From contig NZ_BAWJ01000013.1 in assembly GCF_000586475.1 (NCBI RefSeq), positions 43,119 through 107,118 of the forward strand: a DNA stretch of 64,000 nucleotides. Direction: 5' to 3'. Below the pieces are notes generated by a model. The model was given only the letters and a program-made list of their open reading frames with translations. It was not told the DNA's origin and searched no databases. This stretch comes from Psychrobacter sp. JCM 18903. GTDB taxonomy: Bacteria > Pseudomonadota > Gammaproteobacteria > Pseudomonadales > Moraxellaceae. Positions within the stretch are counted from its first letter, which is position 1, and each line of letters begins with the position of its first letter. Made by a program: the position numbers and the translations under genes. Positions 51,079 through 60,781 of this stretch are shown in pieces.

Positions 51079-52437
51079 TTAAGGCATATTTAACAGTTTA
51101 GAGCCAAGACATGATTGCAAGTCGCCATTGCCACAGCCTTTATCAAACCATTCCTTAGCCTGCACGTTGTCTTGCTTTACCCCTTGCGCCTTCATATACA
51201 TCAGTCCCAGATTACGCGGGGCGAACGGATGATTTTGGGCGGCAGCTTGTTTAAATAACGTCATGGCGCGGGCATAATTTTGCGGTACGCCATTGCCCTC
51301 TAAGTACATCACAGCAAGGTTGTTTAGACCAGCAGCTTCACCTTGATTGGCAGATTGTTGTGACCACTCAAAGGCTTTAACATAGTTTTGCTCAACGCCT
51401 TGACCACTATAGTATGCCCAGCCCAAACCGCCCATACCCAATGCATTGCCATGGTTGGCAGACTTTTCATACCATTTAAAAGCCTCGGCATAATCACGCG
51501 CAACCCCATTACCGTTCTCATACATATAGCCTAAATTATTTTGCGCCAAATCATCACCTTGCGCGGCGGCTTTTCGTAGCCAATACAGTGCTTTGGTATA
51601 ATCCTGCGTCACACCTAAGCCTTTTATATAAAACTGTCCAATATTGTTTTGGGCAATTGCATGTCCTTGATCGGCAGCCTTTTGATACCATTTGGCTGCT
51701 TCGCTATAGTCTTGCGTCACGCCTAAGCCTGCTTCATACATCACGCCGATGTTATTGTGAGCGTCAAGATCTCCTTGCTCAATGGCTTTTTGATACCAGT
51801 CATAGGCTTTGGTAAAATCCTGATCGACCCCAATGCCGCTTTGATACAACAAGCCCAAACTGTACTGCGCCATCACATTATCTTGTGCGGCGGCGCGTTG
51901 ATACCACTCGACCGCTTTGGCATAGTCAGGCGTCACGCCCAGTCCTTCTTGGTACACCGCGCCCATGCTATATTGCGCGAATGGCTCCTCTTGATTGGCA
52001 GATTTCTCGAACCATGCGAGCGACTTGGCATAATCTTGCTCTACCCCTAAGCCTTCTTGATACATCGCGCCAAGATTATATTGCGCTATGCTGTCGCCTT
52101 GATTGGCAGCCTTTTGGAACCATTCTGCGCCGGTAGCATAATCCTGCGGCACATACTCGCCTGTCATATATATCGCGCCCATATCGTATTGCGCTGCCGC
52201 CACGCCCTGATCAGCGGCTTTTTTATACCACGCTACCGCTTTATTAGGGTCTTGGGGCACACCATCGCCCATCTCATACATCGCGCCCATGCTATATTGA
52301 GCGGCGGCATGACCTTGTTCCGCCAGCGCTTTGGTACTGCTAAAACTGGTTGCATGCGCGGATAACGATAGCGCTAAAGCAGCGCTCAAAGCTATTACTT
52401 TGTGTCTGATTCTTAGCGGTACGATTGACACTTTCAT
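51079..52437 (-). CDS. Secreted Sel1-repeat protein
   Basis: 452 residues. A signal peptide (IALSAALALSLSAHA) precedes about eleven Sel1 repeats of 36 residues with the consensus AQYxLGxMYxxGxGVxQDYxKAxxWYxKAA. Sel1 repeats build a curved helical scaffold for protein contacts; periplasmic members occur in signalling and virulence. The C-terminal end has two Cys (GCGNGDLQSCLGSKLL) that may be disulfide-linked. AGAGGAC precedes the ATG. It is wedged between a truncated hsdR start and the intact hsdR. Confidence 0.85.
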   Translation of the reverse strand: MKVSIVPLRIRHKVIALSAALALSLSAHATSFSSTKALAEQGHAAAQYSMGAMYEMGDGVPQDPNKAVAWYKKAADQGVAAAQYDMGAIYMTGEYVPQDYATGAEWFQKAANQGDSIAQYNLGAMYQEGLGVEQDYAKSLAWFEKSANQEEPFAQYSMGAVYQEGLGVTPDYAKAVEWYQRAAAQDNVMAQYSLGLLYQSGIGVDQDFTKAYDWYQKAIEQGDLDAHNNIGVMYEAGLGVTQDYSEAAKWYQKAADQGHAIAQNNIGQFYIKGLGVTQDYTKALYWLRKAAAQGDDLAQNNLGYMYENGNGVARDYAEAFKWYEKSANHGNALGMGGLGWAYYSGQGVEQNYVKAFEWSQQSANQGEAAGLNNLAVMYLEGNGVPQNYARAMTLFKQAAAQNHPFAPRNLGLMYMKAQGVKQDNVQAKEWFDKGCGNGDLQSCLGSKLLNMP

Positions 52438-52530
52438 TTTGTCCTCTACATATTAGGGCGGAATGGATATAGGGTATTTTATTTATATCAAGTTATTGTA
52501 TAAGGGCATTCCCGTTGCTTAATACTATAG

Positions 52531-52653
52531 TCATAAACCGCTGGCATGACTCAACTGCCAACCTTGCGCCTGCATTTGGCTGACAATATCGGCTTGAAAG
52601 ACAGATTCGTAAGTGATGTTATGCGCGTTAATAGCAGTACTTGTCTGAGTCAT
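52531..52653 (-). pseudogene. Remnant of an hsdR 5' end
   Basis: 40 codons reading MTQTSTAINAHNITYESVFQ... to QLSHASGL then stop. This parallels the intact hsdR start (MTNAHDITYESVFQADIVTQ...VGHASGYQ) residue for residue apart from a short N-terminal addition and scattered substitutions. The match is visible in the DNA too (CAGATTCGTAAGTGAT in both). The similarity stops at codon 40. It shows that an hsdR gene once began here, directly after the 52688-53308 gene. Confidence 0.85.
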
Positions 52654-52687
52654 GGTGAGATTCTTATTATTAAGTTATGAATTGGGC

Positions 52688-53308
52688 TTATGAGATCAAC
52701 CACACTTTATCGATTTCAACGATCTGTTGCTCCTGCCCTTCAATGCTTTCTTTTCTTAAAAATCTAATAGGGTCAATGTCTTGCAACATCTCTACATCTT
52801 CTTCATCAGCCATATCATAATAGTCAAGCCTTCGATAAAGTTTCCATTCAAAATGATCTAAGTATTCAGCGGTTTTTGAATTATAGTGAATAGAGCTTTG
52901 AATACCATTTTCGGGCTGCTCATCTATTGGCTCAAACGTATTTTGATAAAAGTCTTTGTAATCCTCTATCGCACAAACTACTTGTGAGCGACTGATGTAC
53001 GTTTCAAATAGCCAGATTTGTAAATAATACGGGGTTTGCAACTTTTCTAGCGAATCTTTCCATGACTGATAGATATTTTGCACATTTTTAATCAATAGAT
53101 ATTCACAGTCGCCAATTGGCTCAGGATAGATACTATTAATCAAAGACAAGCGTGACCATGGAGCTACCAAAAACTTAACGTAATCTCGCTTTTCTTGATT
53201 TAACAGATCAACATCAAGAACTTTATTAGCTTCGCCCCATTTTTCAATAGTGCGCTTACGGCGGTTAATGCCTCTTATTTTGCGATATCTTAATACGTTG
53301 TTTTTCAT
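52688..53308 (-). CDS. Unknown cytoplasmic protein within the restriction locus
   Basis: 206 residues, no signal peptide or membrane helix. A basic start (YRKIRGINRRKRTIEKWGEA) leads to an acidic, aromatic-rich body (IGDCEYLLIKNVQNIYQSWK, YYDMADEEDVEMLQDIDPIR) and the end QQIVEIDKVWLIS. I do not recognise it. A degraded copy of its last 20 codons lies upstream at about 54214-54282, next to the other member of a duplicated secreted-protein pair, so this gene once had a twin. Confidence 0.6.
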   Translation of the reverse strand: MKNNVLRYRKIRGINRRKRTIEKWGEANKVLDVDLLNQEKRDYVKFLVAPWSRLSLINSIYPEPIGDCEYLLIKNVQNIYQSWKDSLEKLQTPYYLQIWLFETYISRSQVVCAIEDYKDFYQNTFEPIDEQPENGIQSSIHYNSKTAEYLDHFEWKLYRRLDYYDMADEEDVEMLQDIDPIRFLRKESIEGQEQQIVEIDKVWLIS

Positions 53309-53344
53309 AGCTCACTCTATTTTTTGATACGCTTAAATCAAGCC

Positions 53345-54103
53345 TTAGGGCTCCTCACATACCATCTTCAAGCTCTTACCAAATATGGTTTTATTGAGCT
53401 GATTGTAGTTGTTAAAGACTTTTTCAGAGTCAGCATGATAGATCTGATCGTTAACACAATTACCAAAGCCAAAAGTTATCAAGTTTATTCTGGCATACTT
53501 AGCAGAGTTACTTACCTTTTCTTCCTGATAGCGCTGGGTCGCAATTTTACGATATCGTTCTAGTTCATCAGCCCCATACTCGCTTGTTTCCAGAATTTGC
53601 TCTTCAACAAACTGTTTCCATCTATTTTGCACCGCCGCTTCGTTCTGCATGAAAGGTTCAATATAGTTTTTACACATCTGAGGGCTTTGTTTGAGGGCTT
53701 CACTAGGGTTTAGATAGCCTAAAATGACTAATCGATCTTTTTCATACTCTGCGTCAATCGTTTTGAGTAAGTTTCGTTTATAGCCTTTCGCTTCAGGTAC
53801 AACATCAAGACGCTCAGTATCACGCTTTACTTGCTTATACTCTTCGGTCGAGACATCTAAGTCTTTCATAGATAGTTTATCTAGCGCATCAACACTCATG
53901 GGTGAAGAGAAGCTTTCCAGATTTAATCTGGTTAAACGATCCAATACGAGATGGGAGTTTTTGATTTGCTTGGCGCTGTACTTTTTATTATCAAAACTCC
54001 CTTTCATATCGCATAGATCGTCTTGCCATTTGTAGACTTCGGCTGTTGCAATACTAGGCACAGTCAGTAATACGCTTACCGCTATCAACGAATACCTTTT
54101 CAT
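53345..54103 (-). CDS. Secreted protein, paralog of 54300-55070
   Basis: 252 residues from the Met at 54103 (MKRYSLIAVSVLLTVPSIATA is the signal peptide; a Met seven codons upstream is the alternative). The mature part opens EVYKWQDDLCDMKGSFDNKK and shares YSAKQIKNSHLVLDRLTRLN, EEYKQVKRDTERLDVVPEAK, LKQSPQMCKNYIEPFMQNEA and four Cys with its neighbour. Mostly helical, periplasmic, unknown function. Found between hsdS and hsdR, an unusual place for exported proteins. Confidence 0.68.
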   Translation of the reverse strand: MKRYSLIAVSVLLTVPSIATAEVYKWQDDLCDMKGSFDNKKYSAKQIKNSHLVLDRLTRLNLESFSSPMSVDALDKLSMKDLDVSTEEYKQVKRDTERLDVVPEAKGYKRNLLKTIDAEYEKDRLVILGYLNPSEALKQSPQMCKNYIEPFMQNEAAVQNRWKQFVEEQILETSEYGADELERYRKIATQRYQEEKVSNSAKYARINLITFGFGNCVNDQIYHADSEKVFNNYNQLNKTIFGKSLKMVCEEP

Positions 54104-54213
54104 CATTGGAGTCCTTTTTTTCATTCGCCTTGCTTATTTTGATATTTATTAATCGAGCAAACATTTAACTCACTATTCTTTTTAGGATGCTTTTTAAAGC
54201 CAGTCAAATTGAA

Positions 54214-54282
54214 TTAAACAATCAACCATACTTTATTGATACCAACGACCTGATACTTTCTACCTTTGATGATCTCTATTTT
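54214..54282 (-). pseudogene. Remnant of the C-terminus of a second 52688-type gene
   Basis: About 22 codons ending GRKYQVVGINKVWLIV, stop at 54214-54216, resemble the end QQIVEIDKVWLIS of the intact 52688-53308 gene. An in-frame stop lies just upstream, so nothing longer survives. With the two secreted paralogs it indicates duplication of a two-gene unit, one copy half lost. Confidence 0.6.
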
Positions 54283-54299
54283 TTACTTTTGCAAGAGGT

Positions 54300-55070
54300 C
54301 TACTCTTGGTGCATTGCGCATTGCGCTGTGTATTTACCGTCAAATATTTTATGATTAAGCTTTGCATAATTAGCAGACACTGTCTTTAGCTCAGGGCGAT
54401 AAGCGGTACTCTTAACACAGTTGTAAAACCCAGAAGACACAATAGCGTTTCGCGCATAAAAATAATCACTCAGTGACTTTTGTTTTTGATAATCTCTCAT
54501 CTCAATCTTACGATAAAACTCATCACCCAAATCACCTGTACGTACTTTATCTTGAATATTTTCTTCCACCACTTGCTGCCATTTATTCTGCACTGCCGTT
54601 TCATCTTGCAATAAAGCCTCTACATAATGCTGACACATTGGCGGGCTTTGCTTAAGCGCTTTACTAGGATTGCGATAAGCCAAAATAGCCAATTGTGCCG
54701 TTTTATATTCGCCATCAATAGTCTTAAGTAGCTGTTGTTTATAGGTCTGTGCTTCGGGCACTATATCAAGTCGTTCTACATGTCTCTTGGCTTGCTTATA
54801 CTCTTTAGTCAGTACCTCTGGGTCTTTCGACGATATATTGTCTGAAAAATTATTGCTCATAGGCTCAGAAAAACTTTCAAGATTTGCTCTCGTCAAACTG
54901 TTCAATACAAAATGAGAATTCTCTATTTGTTTGGCAGTATATTTATTATTATCAAAATCACCTTGATATTGACAAGACTTCATTTCCGAGCGCCACTCAT
55001 AAGTCTGCGCTTGGGCGCTAGTGGTGACTGCTATTGCGCCTAATAAAGCTGCTACAGTAAAATTTTTCAT
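54300..55070 (-). CDS. Secreted protein, paralog of 53345-54103
   Basis: 256 residues with a signal peptide (MKNFTVAALLGAIAVTTSAQA). The mature part opens QTYEWRSEMKSCQYQGDFDN, then YTAKQIENSHFVLNSLTRAN, KEYKQAKRHVERLDIVPEAQ and LKQSPPMCQHYVEALLQDET, closely parallel to its neighbour. Four conserved Cys could form two disulfides. Function unknown. It starts 26 bases past hsdS on the same strand, so it could share the restriction transcript. Confidence 0.68.
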   Translation of the reverse strand: MKNFTVAALLGAIAVTTSAQAQTYEWRSEMKSCQYQGDFDNNKYTAKQIENSHFVLNSLTRANLESFSEPMSNNFSDNISSKDPEVLTKEYKQAKRHVERLDIVPEAQTYKQQLLKTIDGEYKTAQLAILAYRNPSKALKQSPPMCQHYVEALLQDETAVQNKWQQVVEENIQDKVRTGDLGDEFYRKIEMRDYQKQKSLSDYFYARNAIVSSGFYNCVKSTAYRPELKTVSANYAKLNHKIFDGKYTAQCAMHQE

Positions 55071-55096
55071 TCTATAAGTCCTTTTATTTTTTTATT

Positions 55097-56419
55097 TCAA
55101 CGGCTTTCGGGCGCAACCCAACCCCGCACATCAATCTTACCCGTAACGGCAGCAGAGATTAAAGCTGTACGGCGTTCTTGCATAAGCTGAATGGCTTGTT
55201 CTGCATTATCAATTAATCTATCAAACTGCTCTACTTTAATTAATAAAAAATCAATTATTTCTTGCTGCTCGCTTAGTGGGGCTAACGGAATAGGAAGTTT
55301 TCTAATATCTCCTATCAATAAAACAGGTTGCATACCTGAAGTGTTATTGAAGTCAATCATTTGCCTAAATGGCAAACTTGTCATCCAAAAAACTGCAAAT
55401 TCAGGTTTAAATAATTTTTTATTTATTGAAACTTTAGCAATATTCTGATTAATATGGTAAAGGTTGCTTTCTTGTATTAAGGCAGCATTCCCAAGTGTTC
55501 CTGTACAAGGTAAGACTATATCGCCTTCGTGTAGTTTTGATCTTTCTAACTTATTAGATAACTCTTCAGTAATTTTTTCTGTTTTAGATAAATCTAGATA
55601 CCTTTCTTGAATATTAAAGCCTCTCAAAGCAATAATACTGCCTTCCATATTAGGACGCCAAAGATTGGTGTATTCAAATCCAGTTAACTTAGTGACCTTT
55701 GAATGATAACCAATTTGAGGAATAGTCCAACCCTCAGGCACTTCCCCCAACCATTCCACTCCAGAATCTTTCATCGGTGCATCAGGATTTAAGCCTTTGG
55801 TTACCGCATGACTGATGACAGCTTGGCGCTTTTCTTTTAACAATTGAATCAGGGTTTGCTGTTTTTCGATTAGGGTATCGATTTGGGCAGTTTCATGGTC
55901 GAGGAAGTTGGCGATTGTTTCTGACACATAATAATCCATAACAGGAAGCCGTAATAAACCAATAAAGTCCCAGCTCGCTCTTGGCATCTTACTGCCATAT
56001 GTCGATGAATTAACTTGCTCAATGAACTCATCCGTTAGTGTCATATACTTTAGAAATTTTGGATGAACTAACTGACTATTAAGTACCAAAAATTCTGATG
56101 AACATATTCCAGAGAAACTAGCTAGCCAAGATTTGGCAAGATAGGGTCTTAGTTTACCAAATAGCAAGTTATCTTTTTCAAAGGTATTAGAAACCCCCTC
56201 AGAAACTATTCCTTCAGTTACTTTGAATTTTCCAGTTTTACTTTCTACATTTTCCAAACCGACATATTGATTTTCCGAACCGCTAATTTTATTCCCTGAT
56301 AATTCGGCTATATATTTTAATCTAACAACTTCCCAATCTTTAGGAATCTCTCCCAACCACTCAACCCCTGAATTCTTATATTCTGCATATTGCTGATACT
56401 TCGCTATTGATTCAGCCAT
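55097..56419 (-). CDS. hsdS: Type I restriction-modification specificity subunit
   Basis: 440 residues. HsdS reads the bipartite DNA target through two target recognition domains. Each begins with a similar phrase: YKNSGVEWLGEIPKDWEVVR at residue 13 and MKDSGVEWLGEVPEGWTIPQ near 215. Each ends in a long helix (ETAQIDTLIEKQQTLIQLLK; EQQEIIDFLLIKVEQFDRLI). The end is TGKIDVRGWVAPESR. Its ATG overlaps the hsdM stop (TAATG). The target sequence cannot be inferred. Confidence 0.93.
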   Translation of the reverse strand: MAESIAKYQQYAEYKNSGVEWLGEIPKDWEVVRLKYIAELSGNKISGSENQYVGLENVESKTGKFKVTEGIVSEGVSNTFEKDNLLFGKLRPYLAKSWLASFSGICSSEFLVLNSQLVHPKFLKYMTLTDEFIEQVNSSTYGSKMPRASWDFIGLLRLPVMDYYVSETIANFLDHETAQIDTLIEKQQTLIQLLKEKRQAVISHAVTKGLNPDAPMKDSGVEWLGEVPEGWTIPQIGYHSKVTKLTGFEYTNLWRPNMEGSIIALRGFNIQERYLDLSKTEKITEELSNKLERSKLHEGDIVLPCTGTLGNAALIQESNLYHINQNIAKVSINKKLFKPEFAVFWMTSLPFRQMIDFNNTSGMQPVLLIGDIRKLPIPLAPLSEQQEIIDFLLIKVEQFDRLIDNAEQAIQLMQERRTALISAAVTGKIDVRGWVAPESR

Positions 56420-58840
56420 TACGAATGCACCTCACCCAATAACTGCATAATCTCGCTACTGACCGCATCCAAGTCCGCATCAATCTCGGCAAGCGCGCGC
56501 GGTGGCTCATACACATAGAAGTGACGGTTAAAAGGGATTTCAAAGCCCACAATGCCGACCTCTTCATCGATAGCATCTGTCTTATCGGCGTTAATCCACG
56601 CATCTGGTACATGCGGCTGCACTTCACGAGCGAAGTAACTTTCAATCAGCGCGGTGGTGGTCATGCTTGGATCAAGCGGCACGTTTTCATAATCGCGTAG
56701 GTCGCTATCGGTTTGGAACTCAACGATTTTGGCAGGCTTGTCTGCTTTTTGATTAGTCGTGGTAGGTTTATAACTAAACGCACCATAGAGCGGATTAGCA
56801 ACCTTGACCGCTTTTTTGATGACCGGTTCTGCTTCAGGATTTTTCCAAGTGATCGCATCTAGTAGTTGTTTCTTTTCTTTAGCATCCAAATTCACATCAG
56901 TATCTTTTAATGCTTGTTTAAAGACTTTATCGAACTCATTAAAGTCATCGGATTGGCGGTCACCAATAGCCGCTTGTAATGCCTTGGCTTTATTCATCAG
57001 CGTAAGTTGCGTTTGCCATATCTTGACATCAAGCACGTCTTTGACTTGGGCTTCTTTCAGCTCGCTAAAGTCCGCCTTTATCATCGCACGCGCATCAACC
57101 GTCACCGCTGATAAATCACCATAGCTATTGTTATCGCTGTCACTGTTATTATCAGTAGCCCAGTCGCTACCAAACTTCTCATATAGCGCTGGCATGACCA
57201 TATCAAAAGGTTTAGCTGCATAGCGTAGGCTTTCAATGGCGTCATCAGATAGCTTGGCAGATAAACGCAATGGACGCTCAATAGTGATACGGCGATAGCC
57301 AAACTCATGGGTGGCAAATATCTTACTAGCAAAGGTTTTGGCAGGCTCAGCTTTAGGATTGGCAGATTGACGACCACGGTTCGATTTTACTTCCTCTGGT
57401 TTATCGAGTACGCGCGCATCGACCACCTCAAAGTTACCGAAGCTTTTGGTAATGGTTTTAATATCGTCTTCACTCATCTCATTACGCTTAGAGCCCAGTG
57501 ATTTACGCATCTTGCTGTATAGATTGCTACCATCGATTAATTGCACCTTGCCACGGCGCTCATCCGCTTTCTTATTGCTTAGCACCCATACATAGGTGGC
57601 AATGCCCGTGTTATAGAACATATCGGTCGGTAGGGCTATAATGGCCTCAAGTAAATCAGCCTCTAAGATGTAGCGGCGAATCTCACTCTCGCCACTGCCT
57701 GCGCCGCCTGTGAATAGCGGTGACCCATTTAAGATAATACCGATACGGCTGCCTGATTGCTGTTTGTGTTGTTTTGACCGCTACTGCTAGCTGTCGCTTG
57801 CTCATCACCCCGCTCATTACTAACGATCGGACGCATTTTGCTAATGAGATGCATCAGGAACAATAGCGAGCCATCAGAGACGCGCGGCAAGCCCGCCCCA
57901 AAGCGGCCATCAAAGCCTTTTTGTGTATGCTCGTCGTTGATCTCACCTGATATCTTTTTCCAATCCACCCCAAACGGCGGATTCGATAGCATGTAGTCAA
58001 ATTTCTCAGCGACCAGCTGATCACTAGATAAGGTATTGCCCAGCTTAATGTTATTCACCTCTTGCCCTTTGATCAACATATCAGCTTTACAGATGGCATA
58101 AGACTCAGGTTGAGCTCTTGCCCATAGGTACGCATGACCGCGTCAGGGTTCAGCTCTAGCACGTATTCCATACCAGAGGATAGGAAACCGCCTGTCCCTG
58201 CTGTAGGGTCGTAAATGGTGCGAATGATGCCGTCTTTGGTCAGCGCATCATCATCTTCCATAAACACCAGTGAAGTCGTCAGACGGACGATATCGCGCGG
58301 GGTAAAATGCTCCCCTGCGGTCTCGTTTGAGCTTTCAGCAAAGCGGCGGATCAGCTCTTCAAAGACAAAGCCCATTTCATGGTTAGAGATAGCCTCAGGG
58401 CTAAGATCAGTATTGGCGAACTTCTGTACCACTTTATACAGTAAGTTGGCGTCGGCCAGTTGTCCGACAAACTCTTCAAACTTAAAATGCTCAAATATCT
58501 CACGCGCGTCTTTAGAGAAGGATTGCACGTAGGTGTTGAGGTTATCCTTGATGTCGCTTTGACCCATCTTGCTAAGATCCATCGGCGAGGTATTATAAAA
58601 CGCATGCTTGCTGGCACGAATGATGAACTTCTCTTGTGCTTCCTCTGGCAGACCTTTTTCAGCGATACGCTCACTCTCAGCCACCATAGCAGCTTTGGTG
58701 TCTGCTAATACGCACTCTAGGCGGCGCAGTAGTGTGAATGGCAAGATGATGCGGCCGTATTGAGATTGCTTAAAGTCACCGCGTAATAGATCAGCAACTG
58801 ACCAGATGAAAGCCGCTGTTTGAGAGAAGTTTTTGGTCAT
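56419..58840 (-). CDS. hsdM: Type I restriction-modification DNA methyltransferase subunit (two frame breaks)
   Basis: About 807 residues after correction, longer than E. coli HsdM. AdoMet motif I is in [20 protein letters not shown] (near residue 210) and the N6-adenine catalytic NPPF in [14 protein letters not shown]. Breaks lie near 58109 ([19 protein letters not shown], one C lost from CC) and near 57750 ([20 protein letters not shown]). A Ser/Asn/Gln-rich insertion ([15 protein letters not shown]) precedes the second break. The end, beyond residue 600, is Lys/Asp-rich. It methylates host DNA and forms the core of the M2S complex. First gene of the restriction locus. Confidence 0.92.
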
Positions 58841-59118
58841 GGGAGTATCTTTTGGTTATTGGGCAAGGTTGAGTGCTATTATAAAAAGCTAGAATAAATA
58901 AATGTTCAGTAAGATATTTAGAATTATATCAGGTCTACAGGTGAGTTACAGATATGGCAGGTGTTGTAAAGCTCTTTAGTAAGATAACACTCGTACAGAT
59001 ATTTTATTTTTTATCCAAAAAGATAATGAAAGTAAAATAAATATAGGCTCTTATATAATTTATATAATAGCCTATATTTTAAATATCACACGATCAGAAA
59101 AAACTTATATCCATAAAA

Positions 59119-60225
59119 CTACCACTCAGTATCATTGAATAGCATTGCTTGGCAGTCAGCAATAGATTTACCAGTTTCATCGATGCTCGCTACTGTTGGG
59201 TTAAAGGTAGTTACCTTATTATCGTTAAGATAAACATCAATTTTACGAGCCTGCGATATATTATCTGTAAATTCAGCCCAAGCATTAGCCCCATTACGCC
59301 ACGTTGTTGTACCAGGAGGTGCTATTTCTATTCGATCGTCAACAATAAAAGTCAATGGATAATCTGAGTCAGTATTTGAATAACTTTCATCACCTATCTC
59401 TAAATTAACTCCATGGTCATAATCTGCTCCAGCCCCTTCATTACATGCTACCCAAAGTGTTATTCCTTCACCATTTTGGATAGAATATTCAGAATAACCC
59501 ATTCCAAACCCATATTTCCATATACTCGGCTTACTATTTCCAGTATCAGGTAACTCGTCACTATCATCAGCCAAACCATGAAAGACATCGTCACTATCAT
59601 CTTCAGTTGTGACTACTTCATCTTCTATATTAGATAAGTCTAAGTCATGTGACACTGGTTCTTCAATTACTTTTTCAGATGCTGTGCTTTTTGAGTCTAA
59701 AGAAAAATTAATACTAGTGACCTTCCAGCTAAGCCAATTTCTATGCATAATCACATTGATTGATTTATCAACTTCATCCTCATTATTTATCTGAACTTTA
59801 AAACGATTAAATGATAAGTAGCTTGTCTGATAATTAATATTTGCATCTTTGGCTTCGGGCTCTTCCTTAGTTCTCTCCTTATCTAAATCAAAATCTAGTT
59901 CTTCCCCCTGAAGCATGATTGCAACGCCATCAGGTGTTACTAGGCTATCAACCATTGGATCTACCATTGCAGTGGCTAACATTGCTCCTAATGCCTCGAA
60001 ACCACTTTCTTCCTCACTAGAAGCAATTTCCTTAACCATGAACGTCTTGATTTGATCCTTGATACCTTGCTTGACACTAGGGAAATCAATATAACCTGAA
60101 AGTTTATCAGCATCTTTCTGTTCAGCAGCATTTTTAATATTATACAAAGCTATATATGGTGAAGCATAAAGATAAATCGCAAATACAACTAACAAGCCAG
60201 CAAACCAAGGTAAAAGCTTTTTCAA
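59119..60225 (-). CDS. DUF2939-domain envelope protein with a C-terminal extension
   Basis: 368 residues. An N-terminal membrane anchor (LLPWFAGLLVVFAIYLYASP) runs into the DUF2939 pattern SPYIALYNIKNAAEQKDADKL and YIDFPSVKQGIKDQIKTFM. DUF2939 proteins are usually under 200 residues. Here a further domain of about 130 residues follows an acidic linker (EEPVSHDLDLSNIEDEVVTT), with WACNEGAGADYDHG, PPGTTTWRNGANAWAEF and two Cys. Function unknown; the C-terminal domain probably faces the periplasm. Confidence 0.7.
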   Translation of the reverse strand: MKKLLPWFAGLLVVFAIYLYASPYIALYNIKNAAEQKDADKLSGYIDFPSVKQGIKDQIKTFMVKEIASSEEESGFEALGAMLATAMVDPMVDSLVTPDGVAIMLQGEELDFDLDKERTKEEPEAKDANINYQTSYLSFNRFKVQINNEDEVDKSINVIMHRNWLSWKVTSINFSLDSKSTASEKVIEEPVSHDLDLSNIEDEVVTTEDDSDDVFHGLADDSDELPDTGNSKPSIWKYGFGMGYSEYSIQNGEGITLWVACNEGAGADYDHGVNLEIGDESYSNTDSDYPLTFIVDDRIEIAPPGTTTWRNGANAWAEFTDNISQARKIDVYLNDNKVTTFNPTVASIDETGKSIADCQAMLFNDTEW

Positions 60226-60781
60226 AAAATCTCTCCTGAATTTCTAACGATATTAAAATATGATGAAGATAAAGTAGTAATGGCTAATACTTAGTCTGAA
60301 GTTATTAGCTACCGTATATACGAAACATAATTTTCGCCAAGTTCTGTCTTCATACATACTTACATAGTAGTAACATTTAGAAAATAATATTAACATTAGT
60401 TGATTTACAAAACAATTTAATAAACTTTTATTTGCTAAATCACGCTTCTAGTTTGAACGCCTTATTAAGAGTTATTTTGATTCGAATACTATATAGACGT
60501 GAAAGCAAGATAACTCACTTAGTTACACGGGTTATTTCGCGCTCATTCGTAGTTTGTCATATCTACCTGATACTCTGCTTCATTCACAAACCTAGTCTTA
60601 CTACTGAGCTTTAGTCTTTCTAACTGAAAGCCTGTCTTTAATAATAATTATATTTTCTGTCTATTAATTGAATTACCACAACTCTCAAAACACGTTCGAA
60701 GTACTCTAGACTCAAATAGCAAAATAAAAAAGAGCCTTATTTAGCAGGCTCTTTTTTTTGTTTTGCTACCACTGATTTTTT
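60226..60781. other. Gene-free stretch within the element
   Basis: 556 AT-rich bases between two leftward genes. Apart from the terminator at its right end I see only short frames without start signals. A promoter for the DUF2939 gene is expected here but not resolved. Confidence 0.4.
60727..60758 (-). terminator. Terminator after the 60782-61543 gene
   Basis: On the minus strand AAAGAGCCT-GCTAAATA-AGGCTCTTT followed by TTTATTTT: 9-bp stem, 8-base loop, 20 bases past the stop codon. Confidence 0.85.

Noticed and set aside
56419..58840. Programmed frameshifting or phase variation of hsdM/hsdR
   Set aside because: Junctions lack long simple repeats or slippery-heptamer plus stem structures, and the same kind of break occurs in ribosomal, cell-shape and amidotransferase genes, so general sequence error is the simpler reading.
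60432..60614. 60-codon rightward frame in the gap upstream of the DUF2939 gene
   Set aside because: No ribosome binding site, unconvincing start and protein composition typical of random AT-rich translation.
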